Shown: positions 1-9,070 of the stretch, piece after piece
Layout: each line of letters begins with the position of its first letter
How positions within the stretch are numbered: position 1 is the stretch's first letter
Source of the DNA: Oscillospiraceae bacterium
GTDB lineage: Bacteria > Bacillota > Clostridia > Oscillospirales > Ruminococcaceae
Length of the DNA: 40,780 nucleotides
Assembly: GCA_020024235.1 (NCBI GenBank)
Contig: JAHHUA010000001.1
Location: 1 to 40,780, forward strand
Direction: 5' to 3'
The notes under the pieces: generated by a model
Told to the model about the DNA's origin: nothing
The model's database searches: none
The model's input: only the letters and a program-made list of their open reading frames with translations
Translations under genes and position numbers: made by a program

Positions 1-61
1 AATTTACATTAATTTTCCTTATTCATAAATTTTTACACTCTATTAACAAAATTTATGCTTA

Positions 62-1147
62 TTAATTATGTGATTTTGCGGAATAATCTTTAAAACAAAG
101 GTTTATATCCACATCAGCAGGGATACCATCAAATTTTCCTTTATGGGTATACTGCCACATATCCAGTTTATATGGATAGTATAAATTTTTCTGATACTGA
201 GCCAGCCATATATCATATTTCATTATTTTTTCAATGTCATAATTTTCTATCAGCCAGCGAATATTTCCGTATATCATGGGTATATAGCCATGTTTTTCCA
301 CCTGGTCGCAGAAAGCCAACGCAATTTTTGTTCTTTCTGTGGTTGTTAAATCCTCAGTACGGTAATCATCATCATGAATTTCTTCCATATCAAAAACCAC
401 AGGATAGGTAATATTGTATTTTTTTATAAGATCAGCGGTAAAATCGGCTTCTTCTCTGGCTTCCATTTCATTTACAGCCTGTGAAAAGAAATAAACACCT
501 ACATCTATATCATTTTCAAGAGCACCTTTAATATTAGCCTCAAATGTGCTGTCCTCCATAAGCTTTCCTGTAGCGTATCCTCTAAAACCGCATCTTATTA
601 TAGCAAAGTCAATTCCGCTTTCTTTTACCTTTTTCCAGTTTATATCTTTTTGGAACAAGGAAACATCAATGCCTTTTTTGGCTTTATGATTGGTTTTTTC
701 ATCAAAATAAATAAATCCTTCCTCTTCATCATGAATAAAACTTTCCGGATTTAATTTATTGGGAGGAATTTTTTCATCTAATGGTTTAAAAGTAATTCCG
801 TCTTTTCCATAAAATACAATATTTTCGGGATAAAGTTTCTGAAATAGCGTTAAAGATAATCCGTATTGTATAGTTTTATTTTTTAAATCCTCTTTGTAAA
901 AATATTCCCCTGTGGGAATAAGTTTTTCCATTTCTTCATTGGTGTTTTTCAGTTCTGTTATTTCATCATTTAAGTTTCTGATTTTGTTTATACTGATAAA
1001 TAAAGCTCCTATTAACAAAAACAGTAATACAATTATAATTATAACAGCTGTAATTCGTTCCATATGTTTTTGAGAACCCTGTTTTCTGGTTTTTCTCCTA
1101 TTAGGCGGAACTGTTTTTTGTGTTTGATTTATCGTTTGTTCAGTCAT
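62..1147 (-). CDS. Membrane-anchored GH25 muramidase (lysozyme family)
   Basis: This gene likely encodes a peptidoglycan-cleaving N-acetylmuramidase held on the outer face of the membrane. A Lys/Arg-rich N-terminus precedes one hydrophobic segment at about residues 33-54, then a short coiled-coil-like stalk (about 55-75) and a linker. The glycoside hydrolase 25 domain starts near residue 159. The acidic motifs KGIDVS (Asp161) and FDMEEI (Asp253, Glu255) fit the family's active-site cleft, and the domain runs to the C-terminus (361 aa). The ATG at 1147 was chosen over a TTG two codons upstream because AAGGA lies 8 nt before it. It is the last gene of the minus-strand operon, 21 bp after alr, so it sits with another wall gene. 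Family call is firm; its physiological role (wall turnover or division) is inference. Confidence 0.85.
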   Translation of the reverse strand: MTEQTINQTQKTVPPNRRKTRKQGSQKHMERITAVIIIIVLLFLLIGALFISINKIRNLNDEITELKNTNEEMEKLIPTGEYFYKEDLKNKTIQYGLSLTLFQKLYPENIVFYGKDGITFKPLDEKIPPNKLNPESFIHDEEEGFIYFDEKTNHKAKKGIDVSLFQKDINWKKVKESGIDFAIIRCGFRGYATGKLMEDSTFEANIKGALENDIDVGVYFFSQAVNEMEAREEADFTADLIKKYNITYPVVFDMEEIHDDDYRTEDLTTTERTKIALAFCDQVEKHGYIPMIYGNIRWLIENYDIEKIMKYDIWLAQYQKNLYYPYKLDMWQYTHKGKFDGIPADVDINLCFKDYSAKSHN

Positions 1148-1168
1148 TTTCAAATTCCTTTTTTTATT

Positions 1169-2365
1169 TTACATATCTATATTTCTGCGTACATAGTCCA
1201 CTACACCGATTTCCTTATTTTCATGAGTGTAAATCCGAGGTACTCTTTTACCGATAATACAAATTTTTTCATAGTTGACTGTATTGCCTATATCAGCCAT
1301 TTCCTCAAAGCTGATAGTATTTTCTCCGTCAGTTCCCACAATGGTAACTGTATCTCCGATTTTTACATCCTTTATATCTGTAACATCCAGCATAAGCTGA
1401 TCCATACAAACTCTTCCCACAATTTTCGCTTTTTGTCCTTTTACCAACATATATGCAGTATCAGAAAGTTCCCGTTCAATTCCGTCAGCATAGCCTATTG
1501 CCACGGTGGCAATTTTCATTTTATTTTTTGCTGTAAAAATTCTTCCGTAACTAACAGTGGTTCCTGCATCAATTTGTTTAACCATAGTAATTGTTGAATA
1601 AAGCTGCATTACAGGTTTAAGCGGTATCATACCCTCTAATTCTTTGCTGGGACTAAGTCCGTATGTGATAATTCCCGGACGAACCATATCCATGTGCATT
1701 TCGGGATAACAAATTGTAGCAGCACTGTTGCAGCAATGTTTTATTTTAAAAGTCATTCCCCTTTTTTCCAAAACAGAAATAATATTTTTAAAAGATTCAA
1801 ACTGATGATAAGTAAAATCAACAGACTTTTGATTTTTTTCATCTGCCACTGCAAAATGTGTAAATATTCCATAAGGTCTGAAACAGGGCATATGATATAT
1901 TTCCCTGATTTCTTCTGTAGTTCTGTTTAAATGATTGTCATCCACTACAAAACCCAGTCTTGACATTCCAGTATCAATTTTTATGTGTATATCAATAATA
2001 ACATGTTCTTTTTGACAGGCTTTTGCCAATTCCTTGGCATATTCTATTGAGTAAACAGTTTGTGTAATATTATATTCATTTATTGTTTTGGCAAATCTTG
2101 CAGGAGTATGTCCAAATATTAAAATCGGATGATAAATCCCCTGTTTTCTCAAAGAAACTGCTTCATCAATATTGGAAACACCAAACCAATTAACACCAAG
2201 TCGCACCAGTTCATCACTGATATATTTATCCCCATGTCCATAGCCGTCGGCTTTTACCACACCCATAAGCATACACTGGGGATCTAATAATTTTTTTATA
2301 GTTTTTATATTTTCTGCCACAGCATCTAAATCGACCACTGCCCAGCTTCTTTTTAAAAGGTCCAT
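1169..2365 (-). CDS. alr: Alanine racemase
   Basis: PLP-dependent alanine racemase interconverts L- and D-alanine in the cytoplasm, supplying D-Ala for peptidoglycan. The N-terminal TIM-barrel carries the PLP-lysine motif VVKADGYGHG (Lys38), and the C-terminal beta domain carries the catalytic-tyrosine motif VSYGR. The length of 398 aa is slightly above the usual 360-390. The ATG at 2365 is preferred because GGGAG lies 9 nt upstream; another ATG at 2374 directly abuts that site. It lies between rmuC and the GH25 muramidase on the same strand, consistent with a cell-wall operon. Confidence 0.95.
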   Translation of the reverse strand: MDLLKRSWAVVDLDAVAENIKTIKKLLDPQCMLMGVVKADGYGHGDKYISDELVRLGVNWFGVSNIDEAVSLRKQGIYHPILIFGHTPARFAKTINEYNITQTVYSIEYAKELAKACQKEHVIIDIHIKIDTGMSRLGFVVDDNHLNRTTEEIREIYHMPCFRPYGIFTHFAVADEKNQKSVDFTYHQFESFKNIISVLEKRGMTFKIKHCCNSAATICYPEMHMDMVRPGIITYGLSPSKELEGMIPLKPVMQLYSTITMVKQIDAGTTVSYGRIFTAKNKMKIATVAIGYADGIERELSDTAYMLVKGQKAKIVGRVCMDQLMLDVTDIKDVKIGDTVTIVGTDGENTISFEEMADIGNTVNYEKICIIGKRVPRIYTHENKEIGVVDYVRRNIDM

Positions 2366-2443
2366 GTTCTGCATCTCCCGTTTATTTTAAATTAAAATCC
2401 CTTACAGTATATTAGCCAAAATTTAAGGTTATTCACCGGGGTT

Positions 2444-3724
2444 TTATAAATCACCTGTTTCTATGCTTGAAACTTCCGATAATGTTTTTCTGATCTGTCT
2501 TGTTCTGACACCTACTAATTTATCAAGTTCCGAATTTGCCTGCTCCAATCTTTGCTGTGTAAGCAAGAGAACTTCGGAAAATTTATCAAATTCTGTTTTA
2601 ACAGAACCTAAAACACGCCAAACCTCAGCACTGCGTTTTTCTATGGCAAATGTTTTAAAGCCCATCTGCAAACTGTTTAATAATGCTGCCATCGTGCTGG
2701 GACCTGCTATATTTACTCTATATTCCTTTTGCAGAGTTTCCACCATTCCACGGTTTACCACTTCCGCATAAAGCCCCTCAAAGGGCAAAAACATAATGGC
2801 AAAATCCGTAGTGGCAGGTGGGTCTAAATATTTATCTCTTATATCTTTTGCAAAGGATTTTATGCGGTTTTTTAATGCTGAAACCGCTGTATTAATCTGT
2901 TCTTTGTCAACACTGTCATAAGCCTCCAGCAAATTGGAGTAAGCATCTGCCGGAAATTTTGCATCTATTGGAAGATACAGAGTTTCACCACTGCCTGTGG
3001 GAATTTTAACCGCAAATTCCACAAAATTCTGAGTACCTTTTTTTGTGGCAGCATTTTTAACATACTGGTCAGGTGAAAGTATCTCCTCTAAAATGGCACC
3101 AAGCTGTATTTCGCCCAAAACTCCACGGGTTTTTACATTGGAAAGCACTTTTTTAAGATCCCCTACCCCCGATGCCAAGGTCTGCATTTCTCCCAAACCA
3201 CGGTAAACCTGTTCCAGTCGTTCCTCCACCAACTTAAAGGATTTTGTCATTCTCTCATCCAGCTTTTGGTCAACAGTAAGACGGATTTCCTCCAGTTTTT
3301 GATTATTGTCCTCCTGTAAATAGGATAGTTTCTTTTCCACGGAAGATCTTATCATATCCAGTCTTTGTTCGCTTTCGGCTGAAAAAGTTTTAAAACGGTT
3401 TTCCTGCTGATTTAACTGGAGAATAATGCTGTTTTGCAAATCCTCCTGCTGTTTTAGAAGGCTGTAATTAATCTGACGCAGATATTTATCCTGAGATTCA
3501 AATTTTTGGGACAAAACATTGCTTGTAAAATCTGCAAAACTTCTTACGGAATTATTCACTCCCATATCTATATCCTGCCTGAGCTGGGCAAAATCACGGG
3601 AAAAATCTCCGCCTCTTGCAGAGCGAATCTCTCTTTTTAATGTGGTTATTTTTCCGAAAACCACAAATAAAAGAGCTATTCCGATTAAATTTAAAATCAA
3701 AGAAATAATTATAACTATCTCCAT
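2444..3724 (-). CDS. rmuC: RmuC-family DNA recombination protein
   Basis: RmuC proteins are predicted nuclease-fold proteins that limit rearrangement at inverted repeats. The biochemical role is poorly defined. The 426-aa protein has an N-terminal hydrophobic anchor (residues 1-20), a long charged coiled-coil region (about 25-190) and a C-terminal RmuC domain. Recognisable family blocks include the region around RGVLGEIQLG, the PIDAKFP segment and the IMFLPFEGLYAEV segment. The ATG at 3724 follows AGGAG at good distance. It lies 9 bp after the DUF896 gene, in the same transcript. The family call is confident. Confidence 0.92.
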   Translation of the reverse strand: MEIVIIISLILNLIGIALLFVVFGKITTLKREIRSARGGDFSRDFAQLRQDIDMGVNNSVRSFADFTSNVLSQKFESQDKYLRQINYSLLKQQEDLQNSIILQLNQQENRFKTFSAESEQRLDMIRSSVEKKLSYLQEDNNQKLEEIRLTVDQKLDERMTKSFKLVEERLEQVYRGLGEMQTLASGVGDLKKVLSNVKTRGVLGEIQLGAILEEILSPDQYVKNAATKKGTQNFVEFAVKIPTGSGETLYLPIDAKFPADAYSNLLEAYDSVDKEQINTAVSALKNRIKSFAKDIRDKYLDPPATTDFAIMFLPFEGLYAEVVNRGMVETLQKEYRVNIAGPSTMAALLNSLQMGFKTFAIEKRSAEVWRVLGSVKTEFDKFSEVLLLTQQRLEQANSELDKLVGVRTRQIRKTLSEVSSIETGDL

Positions 3725-3733
3725 GATTTTCTC

Positions 3734-3937
3734 CTATTCTTTAGGTGTTACTTTGGTTTTATTGCCGTTTTCATCTACAAAGTACATATTGTCAAGCTGA
3801 GATTTAAGACTTACTTTAAAGCCCTGTATATATTCATCACGCAGTTTTTTCTGCTCTGCTTTTTCAGCTTCAGTAAGTCCTGTTTCTCTGGATTTTTTGG
3901 CAAGCTCGTTTATTCTTTTAATTTTGTCATCTATCAT
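3734..3937 (-). CDS. DUF896 (YnzC-like) small protein
   Basis: This is a 67-aa charged, helical protein of the DUF896/YnzC family, typical of Firmicutes and of unknown function. Family signs are an N-terminal helical hairpin with INELAKKSRETGLT, followed by EQKKLRDEYI and a conserved block around the position of LKSQLDNM. The ATG at 3937 has AAGGAG 9 nt upstream. An in-frame TTG at 3958 would overlap the previous gene and has no ribosome binding site. It sits 13 bp after the cyclophilin gene. Confidence 0.88.
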   Translation of the reverse strand: MIDDKIKRINELAKKSRETGLTEAEKAEQKKLRDEYIQGFKVSLKSQLDNMYFVDENGNKTKVTPKE

Positions 3938-3950
3938 TTTTGATTTCTCC

Positions 3951-4667
3951 TTACTCAACTACAATTTCTTCAATTACAGCAGGTTCTTTTGATGATGCTG
4001 TTCCCATAATTTTATCAACCACATCAAGACCGCTGATTACCTGTCCGAAAACAGTGTGGTTTCCGTCCAGCCATGGAGCACCTCCCACTTCGCTGTATTT
4101 TTCTATAACTTTTTCAGGGAAAAGAGATTTTCTCATTTTTTCAACGGAATTTTCATTAACGGTTTTGGAATTTATAATATAGAATTGACTTCCGTTTTTA
4201 TTTCTCTCGGTAGCTGCCATACCCACAGCTCCTCGGAAATTCCAAAGTTCAGGGTCAAGTTCGTTGGGAAAAGGCTTGTCCCACATACTTCTCCCACCGC
4301 TGCCGTCCTGAGGATCCCCTGCTTTTACATAATAGTCAGCAACTACCTGTGTAAATTTAAGTCCGTTATAAAACCCCTGTTCTGCCAGGTAAATAAAGTT
4401 TTCACAGGCTTTGGGTGCCTTTTCGGGGTAAAGTACAATTTTAATACTGCCCAGATTTGTTTTAATTACAACTTTTTTTCCTGAATAACTGTTTCTGTCA
4501 AACTGGACTAAATTTATATTTTCACCGGATTCTTTCCACATATGTTCATTGTGAGTTTGGGGTATATTATCATCTGTTACGGTAGTTTGCCCGTTTACAA
4601 AAAAATAAAAATATCCCGATACAAATATTACAAGTATAATTGCGATAAATAATATTTTTTGCAGCAT
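3951..4667 (-). CDS. Membrane-anchored cyclophilin-type peptidyl-prolyl isomerase
   Basis: The gene encodes a peptidyl-prolyl cis/trans isomerase of the cyclophilin family (238 aa). A hydrophobic N-terminal segment at about residues 4-24, lacking a lipobox, should anchor the enzyme to the membrane with its domain outside. The domain begins near residue 65 with the family TNLGSIKIVLYPEKAPK block. It contains GSQFYI, the active-site region of cyclophilins, and ends with a GNHTVFGQVISGLDVVDKI block. A substrate-loop insertion of about 20 residues after the GSQFYI block is typical of clostridial secreted cyclophilins. Extracytoplasmic folding is inferred. It lies 22 bp after the YgjP-like gene and 13 bp before DUF896. 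Confidence 0.9.
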   Translation of the reverse strand: MLQKILFIAIILVIFVSGYFYFFVNGQTTVTDDNIPQTHNEHMWKESGENINLVQFDRNSYSGKKVVIKTNLGSIKIVLYPEKAPKACENFIYLAEQGFYNGLKFTQVVADYYVKAGDPQDGSGGRSMWDKPFPNELDPELWNFRGAVGMAATERNKNGSQFYIINSKTVNENSVEKMRKSLFPEKVIEKYSEVGGAPWLDGNHTVFGQVISGLDVVDKIMGTASSKEPAVIEEIVVE

Positions 4668-4689
4668 TTATATCCTCCTGTTCTTCCTT

Positions 4690-5370
4690 TTAATTTTCTG
4701 TTTTTCGGTTTGCTGTGTATTTATTTAAAAGACTGTAAAATTCCTTTGAATGGTTATGATAAATAAAATGTATGTACTCATGATACATGGTTTCCTCAGC
4801 CAAAGTTTTGGGAAAATAAGCAAGCCTTGTATTAAGAATAATTTTATTTTTAGTATAATAGCAAATCCCCCAGCAGCTTTTCATTTTCTTTATAACTAAA
4901 GCCGGCTCTTCACCTTTATATTCCTGTAGGGTATTATATACCTTTTGTGATAATTTCTCAAATACTATTTTGCACTGATTTCTAAGAAATGTTTCCATAT
5001 CTTTTTGAGGATTTTGACTTTTTAATGATATAGCTATAATTTTATCTTCCGATTTTATTTCCGGGGTTTTATTTTGGGAATTACTTCTGTTTATTATATG
5101 CTTTTCTCCCCATATATAAAATATATCACCTTCATTAAACTGACAGTTTTCATTTATATAATATATGGTTTTTTTTAATTTTTCCCTCACTTTTATAATT
5201 TTATCTTCGCTTAATAAAACAAAATTATCTATATCTTTGTTTGGAACGATTTTTCCTGCACTTATTGCTATGGTTCCGTCCTTCTCAACTTTTATTTTTA
5301 TACCTTTCATTTTTCGACGGGAAAGCTTATAGGATAAATCACTGCTTTTTCCATATAAATTGCGATACAT
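4690..5370 (-). CDS. YgjP-like (DUF45) zinc metallopeptidase-domain protein
   Basis: This 226-aa protein belongs to the YgjP/DUF45 family of SprT/WLM-like putative zinc metalloproteins. The C-terminal half carries MYHEYIHF, an HExxH zinc site (His197, Glu198, His201), followed by further histidines (205, 207) and KEF. Upstream is MKSCWGIC, the family's WGSC-type block with Gly-Ile replacing Gly-Ser. The N-terminal half has the usual RRKMKGIKIKVEKDG start. The substrate is not known. It is the first gene of the minus-strand operon, and a sigma-A promoter lies at 5403-5432. The ATG at 5370 follows GGAGG. Confidence 0.82.
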   Translation of the reverse strand: MYRNLYGKSSDLSYKLSRRKMKGIKIKVEKDGTIAISAGKIVPNKDIDNFVLLSEDKIIKVREKLKKTIYYINENCQFNEGDIFYIWGEKHIINRSNSQNKTPEIKSEDKIIAISLKSQNPQKDMETFLRNQCKIVFEKLSQKVYNTLQEYKGEEPALVIKKMKSCWGICYYTKNKIILNTRLAYFPKTLAEETMYHEYIHFIYHNHSKEFYSLLNKYTANRKTEN

Positions 5371-5402
5371 AAGTTTCCTCCGTTTTTTAAGCGTATAAAG
5401 TT

Positions 5403-5432
5403 ATTATACTATAAAATAAGGGAATATGTAAA
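5403..5432 (-). promoter_or_regulatory. Sigma-A promoter for the YgjP-to-GH25 operon
   Basis: On the minus strand TTTACA (5427-5432) is followed after 18 bp by TATAAT (5403-5408). The expected start of transcription leaves a short leader before the ATG at 5370. It is divergent from mfd. Confidence 0.6.
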
Positions 5433-5521
5433 CAGATTTAAGATAAGATTTACATCTTATATATCAATGATTTTTATGAAATTTTAAACTTTTTCTTTAA
5501 TATCCTAAATTTCACTGGACT

Positions 5522-5552
5522 TTTACCGAAAAAAGCAATAAAATAGTATAAT
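5522..5552 (+). promoter_or_regulatory. Possible mfd promoter
   Basis: A perfect TATAAT at 5547-5552 with an upstream TAG lies 38 bp before the mfd start. The best -35 (TTTACC, 5522-5527) is weak and 19 bp away, so only the -10 is well supported. The rest of the 5433-5521 spacer is AT-rich with nothing I recognise. Confidence 0.4.
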
Positions 5553-5590
5553 ATATGTAATTTAATTTTAATGATAAGTTGAGGTGTGAT

Positions 5591-8500
5591 ATGAAAGATT
5601 TTTCCAAACTTCTGAGTGAACTTTTGCAGTTTAAAGAAATGACAGCGGACATAAAAGAGGGCAGAACCCCTGTGCTTATGTCAGGTCTGTCACAGATTCA
5701 CAAATCACATTTTATATACGGATATTGTCAAAACGAAAATGCCCCCGCATTGCTCATTACCTCAGATGATTCTTCGGCGGTGAAATTTGTCGATGAATTA
5801 AATGCTTTCTTCGGTGAGGAAAAAGCTATGCTCTATCCCACCAGAGATTTCATCTATCGGGATGTTGAAGGTATTTCCAGAGAATATGAACATCAGCGGC
5901 TTAAAGTTTTGGAAAATATTGCGGCTGGCGGCAAAAATATAATTGTAACCGGAGCGGAAGCTCTTTTGCAATATACTATTCCACCGAAAAATCTGGCTGA
6001 AAACACTATTAAACTTTCTGTGGGAGATACCTGTGATATAAAAACACTGATACAAAAATTGGTTCAGGCAGGTTACAGTGCCGCACCGCAAGTTGACGGT
6101 GTATGTCAGTTTTCTCACAGAGGGGGTATTTTGGATATTTTTCCTCCCCATACAGAGGATCCTTTCCGAATTGAATTTTGGGACGATGAAATAGACAGCA
6201 TTGCTCCGTTTAAAATAGAAACCCAACGGCGTGAAGGAATCTGCGACAGCATTGATATTACTCCTGCCAGAGAAGTGCTTTTTGAAAGTTCGGAAAAAAT
6301 GCTGGATATTCTTAAAACCCAGCTTTCAAAACTCACTTCAAAATCCATGGAAAAAGCCAGAGCAAATATCTCTGCTGATATTGACAGATTAAATGATAAT
6401 CTTACTTTAGGCAATGTAAACAGATATTTGCCCCTTATATACCCCAAGCCCGCTACAATTTTTGATTATATATCCTCTGACACAGTGATATTTTTTAATG
6501 ACCCCGCAGCTGTTAAAGATACTTTAAAAACCGTATCATCTCAAATAAGGGAGGATACTGAATCCCTTTTGGAAGAAGGTCTGGTTTTCCCCGGCTGCGA
6601 CACTTTTTCAGCGGACTATCCCTATCTTATTTCAAGATTAAGTCTTCTGCCCTGTGTTATAATGGAAACATTTGAAAGGGTAAGCTATGATATTCCCGTA
6701 AAAAGAAGTCATGGTGTAAATGCCACACCTCTTTCCCCATGGAGCGGTGAATACGGAATTTTAAAAGAAGAACTGGAAGAATTGCTGGACCATAAATATT
6801 TCTGTGTTGTTATGGCAGGCACGGAAAGAGCTGCTGCGGCTTTAACTTCCGACCTTTTAAAAAGCGGTTTTAACGCTGTTACTGCTTCGGATATTTCCAA
6901 AATAAGTTATGGTCAGGTTACTGTAGTTCCTGCAACACTGCCATCAGGCTTTGAATACCCCGAAATAAAGCTCACTGTAAAAACTCAGGGAAAAATCGCC
7001 GCTTCAAAATCAAAACGGAAAAGCAAGCCTTCTTCAGCGGCAAAAATAAAAAATCTTTCCGACCTTACCGTGGGAGATTTGGTGGTTCACACCACTTACG
7101 GTGTGGGTATATTCGGCGGTATTGTAAAACGGGAATTTGACAATGTAATCAAAGATTATATAAAAATAAATTATGCCGGTTCCGATGTGCTTTATGTAGC
7201 TGTAAATCAGCTTGATTTAGTAACAAAATACATTGGTGCCAAAGAAGACTCAGGAGTAAAACTAAATAAATTAAACTCCGTAGAATGGTCAAATACCAAA
7301 AAACGGGTAAGAGCCGCTGTCAAGGATATGGCAAAGGAACTCACCGAGCTTTATGCAAAACGCCTTAAAACCAAAGGTTATGCCTTTTCCAAAGACACAG
7401 AATGGCAAAGAGAATTTGAACAGCGTTTTCCCTATGAAGAAACAGGAGATCAGCTGCGCTGTATAGATGAAATCAAATCCGATATGGAACGCCCCTCCCC
7501 CATGGACAGACTGCTTTGCGGAGATGTAGGCTTTGGAAAAACCGAAGTTGCCATCAGAGCTGCATTCAAATGTGTCATGGAGGGAAAACAGTGTGCCGTT
7601 TTGGTGCCTACCACAATTTTGGCATGGCAGCATTACAAAACTTTCTGCTCCAGAATGGAAAATTACCCTATTAAAATTGATATTTTATCCCGTTTCCGAA
7701 CTCCTAAACAGCAAAAACAAATTATTACCGAACTTAAAAAAGGATTGGTGGATATTGTAATCGGAACTCATCGTGTTATACAAAATGATGTGGATTTTAA
7801 AGACTTAGGTCTTTGCATAATTGATGAGGAACAGCGTTTCGGTGTAGCTCACAAGGAAAAATTCAAGGAACTGCGAAACAATGTAGATGTACTGACACTT
7901 TCTGCCACTCCTATCCCCCGAACTCTCAACATGGCCATGTCGGGAATACGAGATATGTCGGTAATTGAAGAAGCTCCCCAAGACCGTTTCCCTGTACAAA
8001 CCTATGTTATTGAACATAACTGGGGAATTATAGAACAGGCACTTAAAAAAGAACTGCGCCGTGGAGGTCAGGCTTTCTACCTTCACAACCGTGTGGAATC
8101 CATTGAAACCTGTGCTTTTAAACTTCAGCAGCTGCTACCTGATGCCAATATTACAGTAGCTCACGGCAAAATGAGCGAGGAACAGCTTTCTAAAATATGG
8201 CAGCAGCTTGTGGACAGAGAAATTGACATTTTAGTCTGCACCACCATTATAGAAACAGGTGTAGATGTATCCAACTGCAATACCATGATAATTGAAGATG
8301 CCGATAAAATGGGATTAAGTCAGCTTTATCAGTTAAGAGGCCGTGTAGGTCGTTCTTCCCGCCGTGCTTATGCTTATCTCACCTTCACCCAGGGAAAAGC
8401 TCTGACTGATATAGCCACAAAACGACTTTCTGCCATAAAGGAATTTACTTCATTCGGTTCAGGATTCAGAATTGCCATGCGTGATTTGGAAATCCGTGGT

Positions 8501-9052
8501 GCAGGAAGTATCTTAGGCGGAAAACAACATGGCCATATGGAAGCTGTGGGCTATGATATGTATATAAAAATGCTGGGTGATGCCATCGCCGAAGAAAGAG
8601 GAGAAGTTATCCCCGAAAAGTCTGCGGAATGTGCCATGGACCTTAGAATTGATGCTCATATCCCTGAAAAATACATCAGCGACTTAACTCAGAGAATTGA
8701 CATATACAAAAAGATTGCAGTTATAAAAAATAACGAAGATGCTATGGATGTTTTGGACGAACTTATTGACCGTTTCGGAGATCCGCCTCAATCCGTAAAA
8801 GGACTTGTAGATGTGGCTCTTATAAGAAACCGTGCAGCTATTATGGGTTTTGCGGAAATAAAACAGGATGACAAAAATCTCATTATGATTCCCGCTAAAT
8901 TTGACATGAAGGTCGCCTCGGAACTCACTTCCCGTCTAGGTAACAGAGTTACAGTAGTTGCCAAAGAAACTCCTTATTTTACAATGAAAATAGCCAAAGG
9001 ACAAAAACCTTTAGACGCTTTAAAAGAAATGCTTGATATAATTGAACTTTAA
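5591..9052 (+). CDS. mfd: Transcription-repair coupling factor Mfd
   Basis: Mfd is the ATP-driven translocase that removes RNA polymerase stalled at lesions and recruits UvrA. The full-length protein (1153 aa) has the UvrB-like N-terminal module with SRGGILDIF-type residues (seen as HRGGILDIFPP). The CarD-like polymerase-interacting domain lies at about residues 490-550 (GDLVVHTTYGVGIF). The superfamily 2 motor carries Walker A GDVGFGKTE (about 643), DEEQ (about 744), LSATPIPRT and RGRVGRSSR (about 915), and a C-terminal TRCF regulatory domain follows. The start is the ATG at 5591, preceded by GAGGTG; a TTG four codons upstream overlaps that site and is unlikely. tsaD follows after 18 bp, probably cotranscribed. 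Confidence 0.97.
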   Translation: MKDFSKLLSELLQFKEMTADIKEGRTPVLMSGLSQIHKSHFIYGYCQNENAPALLITSDDSSAVKFVDELNAFFGEEKAMLYPTRDFIYRDVEGISREYEHQRLKVLENIAAGGKNIIVTGAEALLQYTIPPKNLAENTIKLSVGDTCDIKTLIQKLVQAGYSAAPQVDGVCQFSHRGGILDIFPPHTEDPFRIEFWDDEIDSIAPFKIETQRREGICDSIDITPAREVLFESSEKMLDILKTQLSKLTSKSMEKARANISADIDRLNDNLTLGNVNRYLPLIYPKPATIFDYISSDTVIFFNDPAAVKDTLKTVSSQIREDTESLLEEGLVFPGCDTFSADYPYLISRLSLLPCVIMETFERVSYDIPVKRSHGVNATPLSPWSGEYGILKEELEELLDHKYFCVVMAGTERAAAALTSDLLKSGFNAVTASDISKISYGQVTVVPATLPSGFEYPEIKLTVKTQGKIAASKSKRKSKPSSAAKIKNLSDLTVGDLVVHTTYGVGIFGGIVKREFDNVIKDYIKINYAGSDVLYVAVNQLDLVTKYIGAKEDSGVKLNKLNSVEWSNTKKRVRAAVKDMAKELTELYAKRLKTKGYAFSKDTEWQREFEQRFPYEETGDQLRCIDEIKSDMERPSPMDRLLCGDVGFGKTEVAIRAAFKCVMEGKQCAVLVPTTILAWQHYKTFCSRMENYPIKIDILSRFRTPKQQKQIITELKKGLVDIVIGTHRVIQNDVDFKDLGLCIIDEEQRFGVAHKEKFKELRNNVDVLTLSATPIPRTLNMAMSGIRDMSVIEEAPQDRFPVQTYVIEHNWGIIEQALKKELRRGGQAFYLHNRVESIETCAFKLQQLLPDANITVAHGKMSEEQLSKIWQQLVDREIDILVCTTIIETGVDVSNCNTMIIEDADKMGLSQLYQLRGRVGRSSRRAYAYLTFTQGKALTDIATKRLSAIKEFTSFGSGFRIAMRDLEIRGAGSILGGKQHGHMEAVGYDMYIKMLGDAIAEERGEVIPEKSAECAMDLRIDAHIPEKYISDLTQRIDIYKKIAVIKNNEDAMDVLDELIDRFGDPPQSVKGLVDVALIRNRAAIMGFAEIKQDDKNLIMIPAKFDMKVASELTSRLGNRVTVVAKETPYFTMKIAKGQKPLDALKEMLDIIEL

Positions 9053-9070
9053 TTTAAAGGAGAGATTATT